Shown piece after piece: positions 40,469-49,403 of a DNA stretch of 64,000 nt (the first letter of the stretch is position 1; every line of letters begins with the position of its first letter). Location of the stretch: positions 940,729-1,004,728 of the forward strand of contig NC_013887.1 of the NCBI RefSeq assembly GCF_000025525.1. Direction: 5' to 3'. The DNA is from Methanocaldococcus sp. FS406-22 (GTDB lineage: Archaea > AGJL01 > Methanococci > Methanococcales > Methanocaldococcaceae). Both the position numbers and the translations under genes were made by a program. Under the pieces are notes generated by a model. It did not search any database. It had not been told where the DNA came from and was given only the letters and a program-made list of their open reading frames with translations.

Positions 40469-41659
40469 TTATGCTTTTGCTGTAATCCACTCGTAGTTAT
40501 TGGTGTTTAGCTTAACCTCTCCAGGTTTAGTCGTTAGTGTTTTTCCAATCTCTTTTAGGGTTTTAACTGATATTGGATTGAGCATCATGAACAAATCAAC
40601 TCCACACATCATCATTGTAATTCCAGTTGTTATCTCCCATAATGGTAATCTATACTCTCTTGGTCCCCACTCTTTGTTGGCCATCCATGCCTCTCTTGCT
40701 CCAATAGCATTTGTTGTTCCAGAAGACATTGGCATATTAACTAATTCATCCCCTTTCAATCCATTCAACCTCAATCTAACCATCGCATTAATCGAAAACT
40801 CTATTCCATAACCTAAAGCACATGTTGTTGGATCCATAACTATCCTATTTGGGTCTAAACCAGCTTCAACTAACTTTCTATTTAAATCTCTTGCCATGTT
40901 TGGATCCATAATACTCCATGCCAATACATTATGGTCGTATTTCATAGCTGCATCAACAATTTTTTTATAATCCAACTCCAAGTTTGCTGAAGCTAATAAA
41001 CATCTATCTCCTTCTGCAACTTCAGCACACGCCTCTAAAACTAACGGGTCTTTTTGAGGATTTCCACTACCTCCAATAACAAATGGAACGTCAACTGCCT
41101 GCAATAAATCTTCCATTAATTTTGCAGCTTCTTTTGGGCTCTTATCTTTAATTTTTGGGTCTGTTGAAATGTGGTGGATTGTTATCATATCTGCCCCAAA
41201 TTCTTTAACACACTTCTTTGCCCATTCGCATGGGTCTTCCATAACATCTTGGAAAAATTCTCTAATTGGTTTTGGTAGTCCAGGCATTGGGATATCGAAT
41301 ATATCGAATGTAACAACTGGAGGGTTTGGTTGTGGTTCTTCAAATCTGTATAAAGCTTTTTGCCCTCCGATTTTTACAACTTTTCCTCTTCCTCCCTCTG
41401 ATTTTGGTTTTCCAAATTGGACTTCTCTTATATAACCCGGATATTTTTCAACTGGAGGTTCCCAATCTAACTCTGGGACATCTTTAATTTCTATAATTCC
41501 TTCGTCAGCTAATTTCTCTTTTATTGATGGTGTTTGAGGGATAACTATTGGCGGAGCTGATGGAATATTTATGATTAATTCATCTGCTGTAATTGTTATG
41601 TTTTCAATTTCAATTCTACCAACTTTTTCGATGATTTTTATTAAAGCATTTAAATCCAT
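40469..41659 (-). CDS. cdhD: Acetyl-CoA decarbonylase/synthase corrinoid-FeS small subunit (delta)
   Basis: 396-residue TIM-barrel partner of CdhE in the corrinoid iron-sulfur protein. Motifs: PVVTFDIFDIPMPGLPKPIREFF, ADMITIHHISTDPKI, VPFVIGGSGNPQKDP, RIVMDPTTCALGYGIEFSIN. ATG 41659 lies after GGGTGAGG; the extra ten residues in the longest frame are upstream leader. First gene of the two-gene cdhDE operon; the other Cdh subunits are not in this window. Confidence 0.94.
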   Translation of the reverse strand: MDLNALIKIIEKVGRIEIENITITADELIINIPSAPPIVIPQTPSIKEKLADEGIIEIKDVPELDWEPPVEKYPGYIREVQFGKPKSEGGRGKVVKIGGQKALYRFEEPQPNPPVVTFDIFDIPMPGLPKPIREFFQDVMEDPCEWAKKCVKEFGADMITIHHISTDPKIKDKSPKEAAKLMEDLLQAVDVPFVIGGSGNPQKDPLVLEACAEVAEGDRCLLASANLELDYKKIVDAAMKYDHNVLAWSIMDPNMARDLNRKLVEAGLDPNRIVMDPTTCALGYGIEFSINAMVRLRLNGLKGDELVNMPMSSGTTNAIGAREAWMANKEWGPREYRLPLWEITTGITMMMCGVDLFMMLNPISVKTLKEIGKTLTTKPGEVKLNTNNYEWITAKA

Positions 41660-41859
41660 AACCTCACCCAATCTGTCATTATAAATCATTATAGATTAAA
41701 ATTAAGTTATTGCAAAACTTCATATATAAACATTATTATTTCAATTTCTTAAAGGAAAATTTTCAAAAAATAAAGAATATTTTAGTTTATCTTAAGATTG
41801 CCAAAGGATATTTGTTATTAGATATCTTAATAGCTACATCATAATTTGTATGAAAAACT

Positions 41860-41867
41860 TTTATATA
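41860..41867 (+). promoter_or_regulatory. TATA box of the tRNA-Sec gene
   Basis: TTTATATA about 40 nt upstream of the tRNA 5' end, in an AT-rich stretch. This is the right kind of element for archaeal RNA polymerase and would leave a leader of about 15 nt for RNase P to remove. The rest of the 41660-41902 gap shows only AT-rich sequence. Confidence 0.5.
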
Positions 41868-41902
41868 TTTTTGGTGTCTATCAATAATACTACTCATTAT
41901 GT

Positions 41903-41991
41903 GGCGCGGGGTACCGGGCTTGGTAGCCCGGGGCGGACTTCAGATCCGTCGAGGGCGAGAGCCCTCGGGGTTCGATTCCCCCCCTGCGCCG
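41903..41991 (+). tRNA. tRNA-Sec (UCA)
   Basis: Folds as an archaeal selenocysteine tRNA: a 9-bp acceptor stem (GGCGCGGGG with CCCCTGCGCC), a 7-bp D stem closed by a tight loop (CCGGGCT-TGGT-AGCCCGG), anticodon loop CTTCAGA with anticodon TCA at 41940-41942, a long variable arm (CGAGGGC-GAGA-GCCCTCG) and T arm GGGGTTCGATTCCCC. The discriminator is G; CCA is not encoded. It is charged with serine, then converted through phosphoserine (PstK, SepSecS) in archaea. It decodes the frhA TGA in this window. Confidence 0.97.
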
Positions 41992-42010
41992 TTATATTTT
42001 TTGTGAGATT

Positions 42011-42922
42011 ATGGAAAAAGTATATTCAAAATTTGGGAGAATTGAAGATTTAAAAGAAATTATTTCTGGATTGGCTGATTTTACGGGAATTATTAGAATA
42101 GATAATGCTCTTTTATATTATATTAACTCAAAACTTATCTCATCAAAGCTAAATGGTAGAGAAAAAAGTTTAGAGGAGATATTTTCACAAATTCCAGAGG
42201 AATTTTTGATAGAGATTTATCAAGGGAATGAAGAGGAAGTGAAAACTGCTCTTAGAAATTTTAAACCAGATAAGCCCATTGTTGAAATTTCTAAGCTAAG
42301 TTTGGTTTTTGAAGATGAAGTTATTTTGAATTCTTATAATGATATATTCAAATATTTAACTTACATAAATAAAGTTATTTTTATGCCAAAAAGATTCAAA
42401 AATGAAAAGGCAGTGATTATTTACAAAAACAAAAAAGAAGTTTTTGCCGTATATTTTGGAAAGAAAACATTGTTTGGAAAAAGAGCAATTAGCAAACTAA
42501 AAACAACATTTGCCGTGAGTGAGATAAGTGCAAAAATTGAGAGAACATCTGATAAAGAGTTAAATTCTTTAAAAAATCAATACCCCAAAGGCGTTTTATT
42601 GTTTGGAGAATCAATTAATGATGTTGTTAAGAAGATAACAGCCCAGAAAAAACCAGAGATTTTAGAAAATGCCTCATTAATTGATGCCCTATCTTACGGA
42701 ACATGTTTAATTAAGATTGAAGGCAGTGAAATCGGATACATTATAGCTAAAGATGGAAAGCCAGTGTATGCATTTTTAAATGAATATGATGGAGATAAAA
42801 GCTACAGATTGCTAAAGAGTATGTGTATAGTTGAAGATGTTAAATATTACATTTATAAGTTATCAAAAGAGGAGTATGATATGTTTAAATCATTTGAAGA
42901 AAATAGGATAACAACATCTTAA
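42011..42922 (+). CDS. DUF2226-like archaeal protein
   Basis: 303-residue cytoplasmic protein. An N-terminal segment ([34 protein letters not shown]) and a C-terminal one ([32 protein letters not shown]) resemble a duplicated PilZ/DUF2226-like sensor half, with a lysine-rich linker between. It lies just after tRNA-Sec and is tail to tail with the marker-9 gene, overlapping by four bases. No enzymatic motif. Function unknown. Confidence 0.7.
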   Translation: MEKVYSKFGRIEDLKEIISGLADFTGIIRIDNALLYYINSKLISSKLNGREKSLEEIFSQIPEEFLIEIYQGNEEEVKTALRNFKPDKPIVEISKLSLVFEDEVILNSYNDIFKYLTYINKVIFMPKRFKNEKAVIIYKNKKEVFAVYFGKKTLFGKRAISKLKTTFAVSEISAKIERTSDKELNSLKNQYPKGVLLFGESINDVVKKITAQKKPEILENASLIDALSYGTCLIKIEGSEIGYIIAKDGKPVYAFLNEYDGDKSYRLLKSMCIVEDVKYYIYKLSKEEYDMFKSFEENRITTS

Positions 42923-43386
42923 TCTTTGTCTATCATTTTTATAGCCATTTCATAGGCTTTCTTTAAATCCCCAGTTTCTAAGATGCATTTTTCAGCAATA
43001 TCTTTTGGAATACCTTTTTTAACAAAGACATCTACTGCCTCTTTAAAAAACTGACTATTTTTTATAATTTCCTCAGCAAGCTCTTTTTTTAGCTCCATGT
43101 ATTCATCAGGGCTTATGTTATTTTTAGCAAGCTCATAATCTCTATAAGGGCAAGGTTTTGTTATTTTGCAACACCACACTAAACTACCAAAGCAAGTGTT
43201 TTCCCCTAAGCCGAGTTTTGTTCTTTTTCCAAACTCTTCTTTTATTCTTATAAACTCCTCTGGAGACATTTTCAATATAGCTAAAGCTTTATGGATAGGA
43301 CAGTATTTTATAGGAGGACAGCAGAAGGCTAAACCTCTCAAATCTCCTCCTCTACATATATGTGAAGGAGCATTCTCCCAGCCCAT
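42919..43386 (-). CDS. Methanogenesis marker 9-type cysteine-rich protein
   Basis: 155 residues beginning [34 protein letters not shown], which matches the methanogenesis-marker-9 signature found in nearly all methanogens. More cysteines follow ([22 protein letters not shown]), together suggesting an FeS or other metal cluster. The C-terminal third reads as a UBA-like helix bundle ([26 protein letters not shown]). Start after AAGGTGAAATT, four bases past arfB; co-transcribed with it. The role in methanogenesis is not established. Confidence 0.82.
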   Translation of the reverse strand: MGWENAPSHICRGGDLRGLAFCCPPIKYCPIHKALAILKMSPEEFIRIKEEFGKRTKLGLGENTCFGSLVWCCKITKPCPYRDYELAKNNISPDEYMELKKELAEEIIKNSQFFKEAVDVFVKKGIPKDIAEKCILETGDLKKAYEMAIKMIDKD

Positions 43387-43390
43387 AATT

Positions 43391-44086
43391 TCACCTTATC
43401 ATTTCTTTTATTTTTTCAATAACTTTATCAATACTTTCTTTTAGAATTTTCTCTCCAAGTTCTTTATCTAACTTAACTCCAAACTTTTCAACGACTTTTG
43501 CCTCTTCATCTATTGCTTTATTGTTTTCTCTTGCCTCTTTTAATCCGACCATACCAACCTCTGGGTATTTGTTAAAGTTGTTGTGCTCTTTCAAAGTTTC
43601 TTTATCAGCTTTAGCTATCCCCATAACATAACCAACAGAAACCTCCTCAGTTGAGGCGTGAGTAAAGGTTATATTTATCATCTCAACCTTTACATCAAAC
43701 TCATACTCCAAATCTTTTAAAAAACTTTCAACTAATACATTCCCTCCATGACAATTGACTATCAAAAACTTCTCTATACCAATTTTCTTACCCTCATTTA
43801 TCAAAAACCTCAAATAGCTATAAACATCCTCTGGTTTGTTGTGAATGCCGTGTTTAACATACTCATATTCAGTTGATGGAATAACAACTCCCAAAAACTT
43901 AGCTCCAGTTAAAATAGATGCCTTTAAAGCTATATAGGAGGCTATCTTTATATCAGTGTCTATTGGCAAAACAGCTCCATGGTTTTCTAAGAACGAGCCA
44001 AGGGCTATAATTCCTATTTTATGAACTTTTTCGTTCAATATATTGCCAGATGATAATCTAAGTTGCATGTTATCCCAATATATCAT
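43391..44086 (-). CDS. arfB: FAPy deformylase ArfB (creatininase family)
   Basis: 231-residue metal-dependent amidohydrolase that removes the formyl group from the FAPy intermediate after ArfA, in archaeal riboflavin and F420 biosynthesis. Creatininase-fold metal ligands are visible: [20 protein letters not shown] (Glu, His, Asp), NCHGGNVLV and the [12 protein letters not shown] segment. The close M. jannaschii homologue was shown to have this activity. The start could also be ATG 44068 (MQLRLS). First gene of a two-gene operon with the marker-9 gene. Confidence 0.85.
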   Translation of the reverse strand: MIYWDNMQLRLSSGNILNEKVHKIGIIALGSFLENHGAVLPIDTDIKIASYIALKASILTGAKFLGVVIPSTEYEYVKHGIHNKPEDVYSYLRFLINEGKKIGIEKFLIVNCHGGNVLVESFLKDLEYEFDVKVEMINITFTHASTEEVSVGYVMGIAKADKETLKEHNNFNKYPEVGMVGLKEARENNKAIDEEAKVVEKFGVKLDKELGEKILKESIDKVIEKIKEMIR

Positions 44087-44171
44087 TAAATCTCATACAT
44101 AAAGGTTATATTACACATTTTATATTTAAATATAAATATTCTCTCATCATGTTAGAAATTGGTGGTGATTT

Positions 44172-47100
44172 ATGAACTTAAATAATTTCTATGAATCTAC
44201 AATCAATGGAGTATTTTTCCAATATTGTTTTGAAGCTGGTTTATTATATAAAAATGCTAAGTGCTATGAAGTTGAGGGAGTAGGCATTTATGATGAGTAT
44301 TATGATGACTGTAGGAAATATTATAGAGGTCCAAAATCTAAATTAGATGTGAAATACTATTCCAACATACTACAATTCTATAAAGATTTGGATTATCACA
44401 CTACAACGTTCAAATCTATAAAGGATGTGATAGAAGAGAATTTAGAAGATATATTAAAAGATTTTAAAAAATATTATTCTACTAAAGAAAGCTCATTCAC
44501 GGAGAAAATCTCAAATGCTAACGAATTAATTTCTAATTTAGAATATACAAATCTGTATATTATTTTATACTCCGCCTTACATACTTCGATGGTATTTATT
44601 GAGGCAATTAATAAACATTTCCCAAACAAAAATTTAGAAATATGGTGTGATATTGGGATTAAAGATGATATTGAATACTTAAAACCAGATATTATAATTG
44701 TGGATGAAGATGAAACTGAAAATGAAGCTAAAAATTTTTTAGCTGTTGGGGACTTAAAAGCTCCAAAACAACTCTTAAATGCCTTAAATATGGGAGATAT
44801 ATTTAACGAAAATATGAATTTGATAACAGTTAATGAAGGAAAATTTTTGGAAAAACTACATATCCCAGAATACGTTACTCCATCTCATTTTATGCATATT
44901 GCCAATACTCAAAATAAACTCTTTAAAATTATGAGATACGCTAAAAAACTCAAAGTTCAAAAAATCTATTGGATTACTCCACTAAAAATATATTACTATG
45001 ACAATAGTGATAAATTACAATATGAATTGCTCAAATTTCATGAGGAGCTTATTAACAAATTATCAAAAAATGAATATTTTGAACGTAATGAGCGTTTTGG
45101 TATTTTAGATTATAAAAAACATCTTAGTAGTGGAGATTACTACATTAAAAAAGAAGACGGGAAATTAATTATTGGAAATGATGTCATTGGGTATATAAAA
45201 GAATATAAGGGTTTTAGCAAAATAAAATTAAAACCTTACAAAATTCGTTCTGATGAAGCAACTTTGTTATTATCAAGAGGTTTCCATAGATATAAATTTA
45301 GTGAATTGTTAAATAGTGATGATGATATTATAATAAATGCTTCAGGGCAGGGAGTTGGTAAGAACTCTGTTTTAGAGGATTACTTAAAAAGCACTAATGC
45401 CAAAATATTATTAATCACTCCGAGAAAAATTATCATCAATGAGATGTTTAATAGACTAAATGGTCTAAGAAGAAATAACGATGAAAAACTCAAAGTTGCA
45501 AAGTGTTATAGAAAAGAGAGATTAGAATTTACCACCAAAAACAGAGTTCATGCATATAAAATCTATGATGCAGAGAATAGTAGTGATAAGTTCTTTAAAC
45601 TTATATCTGAAAATTATGATGCCATATTAACAACTTCACAAACTTTGAGATTTATATTAACAAAAATTAACCAGATAAACACAGAAATTAAATATGTAGA
45701 TGATTTAAAAAATAAATTAGAGTATAAAAAATTAAAAAATAGATTATTCGATGCCGAGAAAATGTTAGCATATAAAAAATTTTTCCAATATTTTGATTTG
45801 ATAGTTATAGATGAATATTCTGCCAATCCAGATGATGTCAAATCATCAATTTTAGAGTTAATTGTTGTCTTAAACGAACTAAAAAGAGCATTTCCAGAAG
45901 AAAAATTTGCTAAAATTGTTATAACAGATGCAAGCTTAACGGACTTAGAAGGTTTTGTAGATCAACTACAAAGATTTGTAAAGAAATATAGTAATGGGGA
46001 AAGAGTATTTTATGATAAGATAACGATGGATGTTAAACCCAACTTATATACCACTATCAAAAGAGAAGATATTACTATCAACGGCAACGAGATTTATGTT
46101 GAAGATATTTTAATAAATGATTATTTAAAAAAGGAAGAGGATATTACCACTATTAAAAACAAAATAACACAGAGCACCAAATTACAATATTACCACAATA
46201 ATTTTGAGATAGATAACTTATCAATTTCAGTGTTTAAAGTGCATTTTAAACTACCTTTAACTTTATATATCCACAATAGTGAAATAGTAGAGGTTAATAG
46301 GAAAGAGGATTTATTGGAAAAATTTGCTAAGAAGATTATTGAACACTGTAAAAATACTTTAAAAGATAGGTTTGATGAGGCAATATTAAATGGGGAGGTA
46401 GTGTTTTATTGTGATAATATAATGCTATGCGATGTTTTAGAAAGAGAATTAATTAAAGAGTATGGTAATAGGGATTTGTTTGTTGTATTGCACTCTCAAA
46501 CTGATGCTGAAAGAATTACAAAAAAATTAAAAGATAAAGATATGAAAATAAATATTATTGGAACGTCATCTTTAGCTTATGGAGTCTCATTAGAAAAGCA
46601 TAAATTTTTGTTTATAATCCCACCATATCCAGAATCGGGATGGGAATCCACATTTTATAAAGATGTTAGACACATTGAAAAGATAAGACAGGTTATAAAT
46701 AGACTGAGAGGGTCTAAAATAAAAAGTGTCTATATTAACGCATTGGATTTTATATTTTGTGATGAAAATGAAGATAAGAATATAAAAGTTAGATATAGGT
46801 ACTATGACATTAAATCAACGTTTAAAAATATTATATTAAATGATAATGTTGTTATAAAACCGCAATGTGTGTATTTACCTTTACAAACATGGAACAGATT
46901 GTTATTCAATAATTATGATAAAAAATCAGAATATAAGTTGCTAAGCTCATACATTTTTGCAGTTGAGTTTTTTGCACAAATTAGAAGTGCATTATTACAG
47001 TGTGGTTTCAAAGTTAATGATTTCGTAAATGTAAATGTGAAGGATTTGTCAATACTATCTAATTTATATTTAGTAACTTCACCAATGCTTACTCCATTTC

Positions 47101-47783
47101 AGATAAAGAATATAAAATTGTTTGTTGGTTATGATGCAGTCGGAGGAATAGTTCATTTAAAAAGGTTAGTCGATTATTGTTTATACATATTAAATGAATG
47201 TTGTGAAAATCCAGATTTAACAATGCCTAAGGGAATATCACTATTAGCTTACGTAATTCTGAAAGAACTAAATGTTAAAGAATGTAAAGATGGAGATATT
47301 AAAGTAAATTTAGATGGGAAAATTAGATTATATAAAAAAGCTGAAATTCATAAAATCATTGATGAAAAGTTTAAGAGCAGTAAGTTGAATGAGAAAGATT
47401 TTGTTAATGACATTTTATCTAAAGTATATAGGGAAGTTTTGAAAAATTGTAATATTATAATGACATTATATCTATTTAATGCATTATTCGATGATAAAGA
47501 GTTAGTTTCTGAATTATACCCATTTATGCATGCTTTAATACCACCATTATTGAATGTGGATGTTGGAAATTGTATAAACAAATGCATTGTTAAACTAACT
47601 ATTGAGGATAAAGATTTTGATGAACGTAAAAAAAGTATTGGTATTTTGACAACACATCCATTACTATCGAGAAAAGACGATAAATTGGTAATGAAATTGA
47701 TAAGAGAGATTTGTTATACACATTGTATTTGTGAAAATCAACTTCCAATACCGAGATTAAATAAGTTAGTTGAGTCTGGCTAA
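44172..47783 (+). CDS. Nuclease-helicase fusion: PD-(D/E)XK domain plus SF2 helicase
   Basis: 1203 residues. In the N-terminal 250 residues, a PD-(D/E)XK-like site is visible (KPDIIIVDE, Asp173; AVGDLKAPK, Asp194 and Lys196). The helicase core has Walker A SGQGVGKNS (Lys397), motif Ia ILLITPRKIIINEM, Walker B LIVIDEYS (Asp547-Glu548), a TDAS motif III, and a C-terminal RecA domain with HSQTDAERI, GTSSLAYGVSLEK (motif V) and QVINRLRGS (motif VI). The remaining 350 residues are a helical domain of unknown type. Start after GGTGGTGATTT. It ends four bases from the convergent split gene. Nuclease plus helicase plus an unknown partner suggests anti-plasmid/virus defence or a plasmid-type replication origin protein; neither is shown. 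Confidence 0.8.
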   Translation: MNLNNFYESTINGVFFQYCFEAGLLYKNAKCYEVEGVGIYDEYYDDCRKYYRGPKSKLDVKYYSNILQFYKDLDYHTTTFKSIKDVIEENLEDILKDFKKYYSTKESSFTEKISNANELISNLEYTNLYIILYSALHTSMVFIEAINKHFPNKNLEIWCDIGIKDDIEYLKPDIIIVDEDETENEAKNFLAVGDLKAPKQLLNALNMGDIFNENMNLITVNEGKFLEKLHIPEYVTPSHFMHIANTQNKLFKIMRYAKKLKVQKIYWITPLKIYYYDNSDKLQYELLKFHEELINKLSKNEYFERNERFGILDYKKHLSSGDYYIKKEDGKLIIGNDVIGYIKEYKGFSKIKLKPYKIRSDEATLLLSRGFHRYKFSELLNSDDDIIINASGQGVGKNSVLEDYLKSTNAKILLITPRKIIINEMFNRLNGLRRNNDEKLKVAKCYRKERLEFTTKNRVHAYKIYDAENSSDKFFKLISENYDAILTTSQTLRFILTKINQINTEIKYVDDLKNKLEYKKLKNRLFDAEKMLAYKKFFQYFDLIVIDEYSANPDDVKSSILELIVVLNELKRAFPEEKFAKIVITDASLTDLEGFVDQLQRFVKKYSNGERVFYDKITMDVKPNLYTTIKREDITINGNEIYVEDILINDYLKKEEDITTIKNKITQSTKLQYYHNNFEIDNLSISVFKVHFKLPLTLYIHNSEIVEVNRKEDLLEKFAKKIIEHCKNTLKDRFDEAILNGEVVFYCDNIMLCDVLERELIKEYGNRDLFVVLHSQTDAERITKKLKDKDMKINIIGTSSLAYGVSLEKHKFLFIIPPYPESGWESTFYKDVRHIEKIRQVINRLRGSKIKSVYINALDFIFCDENEDKNIKVRYRYYDIKSTFKNIILNDNVVIKPQCVYLPLQTWNRLLFNNYDKKSEYKLLSSYIFAVEFFAQIRSALLQCGFKVNDFVNVNVKDLSILSNLYLVTSPMLTPFQIKNIKLFVGYDAVGGIVHLKRLVDYCLYILNECCENPDLTMPKGISLLAYVILKELNVKECKDGDIKVNLDGKIRLYKKAEIHKIIDEKFKSSKLNEKDFVNDILSKVYREVLKNCNIIMTLYLFNALFDDKELVSELYPFMHALIPPLLNVDVGNCINKCIVKLTIEDKDFDERKKSIGILTTHPLLSRKDDKLVMKLIREICYTHCICENQLPIPRLNKLVESG

Positions 47784-47787
47784 TTGC

Positions 47788-49065
47788 TTATTTATTATTT
47801 ATTAGCTTACCCCCACACAATAAACAAATTGCTTTTATTCTTTTTTCAACAGCATCTGGATTTATTATTCTTTTTAATCCAACTACTGATGGAAAGTCAT
47901 CGTCTTCTGAAAAGACATAAGTCATCTTTAAAATATTTTCTACAACATCGTTTAGAGTGCATTTCCAACGTGCAATTTGAGTGTAGATTCTATGTTTATT
48001 TTTAGCCCTAAGCACCCCTGCAATAAACATGCTGTTTAATCCTTCAACAACACAAAAATGTTTTTTATCGTCAGTCTTTTCATCACAACTGTAAATACTT
48101 TTTTCTAAAACTATATAAACATTTTTGTCTTCTAATAATTTTTTACCAAAATATTCTTTTATAATTGTATTAATGTTTTTAATCATTTCTTCTGCTTCTT
48201 CAATACCTTTAACTCTATAAACCTCTAATAATACATTTTTGTGGGGTTCAACCCATTTTTTTAATTTTTTCTTTGCATATTTGGATAGTTTTAATTTATC
48301 TCCATCTTCTTCCAATGGTGTTGGTATTATGATGTAGTTTAATTCACCATTTAACAAACTTTTAATTTCAAAATAAGCTATTTTTTCTGATTTTCCTTCA
48401 AACTCAAATTCCCTATTGTATTGTGTAATATAACATAAATCAACATTTTTGCATATATTATTAATTGCGAATTCATAAGGATATAAGGATGAGTATAAGT
48501 TTCTTTCCTTTGGCAAATATGATTTTTTGAATACTCCACAAATATTTGGAATATCATTAATTTTGTTATTTGCCATTGTAAGAACAGTAGGTATTGATAT
48601 AAGATACTTTTCTCTTTTTTTAACATCTTCCCCAACTTCAATATACACAAACGGATATGCTATATCCCCATCTTCATAGAGTTTAAACACATCCAATTTG
48701 TAGTATTTTCCATTAAAAGATTCAAATATATAGTCTAACTTTTTACATGCTTCATCTAAATTATCAAAACATTCATTGGCATAATTTAAAAACTCATTAA
48801 ATTTACTATTTGACTTATACCCCAATATTCCTCTATCATAATTTTCTAAAAATTGTATTTGAACTCTTTCACTACCTAAAATCTCCTTCATTTGATAGTA
48901 TAAATCGTGTATTGTGGTTTTATCGTTAGATTTCTTTGGTGGCAAATTAACAACAATGTAATAATGCTCATCGTTCTTCTTTATGCAATTGTAAATATCC
49001 AATGCCAAATATAGTGCGGCTATTGCAGTCCTCACTTCATCTATTTCTTTATTATCATTTATATG
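47788..49065 (-). pseudogene. C-terminal half of large accessory protein, separated by an IS-derived insertion
   Basis: 425 codons from CAT at 49065-49063 to TAA at 47788, continuing in frame from the upstream fragment ending at TAC 49406-49404. The open frame can be extended rightward only by reading into the inserted element (GEGFKPSALLKKLRPLGRRVC), which is not real protein. Visible content: FVYIEVGEDVKKREKYLISIP, FKKSYLPKERNLYSSLYPYE, FEGKSEKIAYFEIKSLL, NVYIVLEKSIYSCDE and FVVEGLNSMFIAGVLRA-like strands, a mixed alpha/beta domain with no motif I can name. A remote PIWI-like fold was considered but no catalytic residues stand out. It lacks its own start, so it is probably silent unless re-initiation occurs. 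Confidence 0.7.
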
Positions 49066-49403
49066 ACATACTCTCCGCCCTAAAGGGCGGAGTTTCTTTA
49101 GGAGAGCAGAGGGTTTAAAACCCTCACCCTCCATGGGTTGCCAAGCCCACTATCCCTACCCCTTTCGGGGTTCGGGACTACCTTTTCCCAACTTAACGTC
49201 CCCAGCGGTGGGATTTTCGAGACTGAAGTTTCTGCTTCAGGTAGCGAAATCTTTGATTTCGCCTGAATCCCACCCATAATAACGTGGACTGGGGACAATC
49301 GTTAGATTCTAACTTCGAATATATAAAAATTACGCTTGTCCCACCCACCTCCCCTAATTCATCACCGCCCTAAAGGGCGGTGCTTTCTTAGCGACAATTA
49401 ATG
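49066..49403 (-). mobile_element. Non-autonomous IS200/IS605-type element inserted in the accessory gene
   Basis: 338 bp with no transposase. On the minus strand it begins immediately after the tetranucleotide TTAC (49407-49404), a known IS608-type target. A subterminal hairpin CCGCCCTTTAGGGCGG is present near the left end (about 49367-49382) and again near the right end (about 49076-49091). No target duplication is seen, apart from CAT at both borders, which makes the exact edges ambiguous by three bases. The interior is a GC-rich folded stretch (about 49098-49300) that resembles the tnpB 3' end plus RNA-coding tail of such elements, including a remnant frame with EAETSVSKIPPLGTLSWE. Possible guide (omega-like) RNA remnant. 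Confidence 0.72.

Noticed and set aside
41850-42053. 67-codon frame on the + strand across tRNA-Sec
   Set aside because: It reads through the tRNA gene, whose fold is unambiguous.
47788-49065. Argonaute/PIWI domain in the split gene's 3' half
   Set aside because: Some strand patterns recall PIWI but no DEDX catalytic set could be placed; structure prediction of the fused 882-residue protein would decide.
49066-49134. First 23 codons of the longest frame of the 3' split fragment (EGEGFKPSALLKKLRPL...)
   Set aside because: They are translated from the inserted element's right end and are not part of the original protein.
49098-49298. 66-codon frame on the minus strand inside the IS-derived element
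   Set aside because: It looks like the end of a tnpB reading frame and has no start context; the region is better read as the RNA-coding tail of the element.
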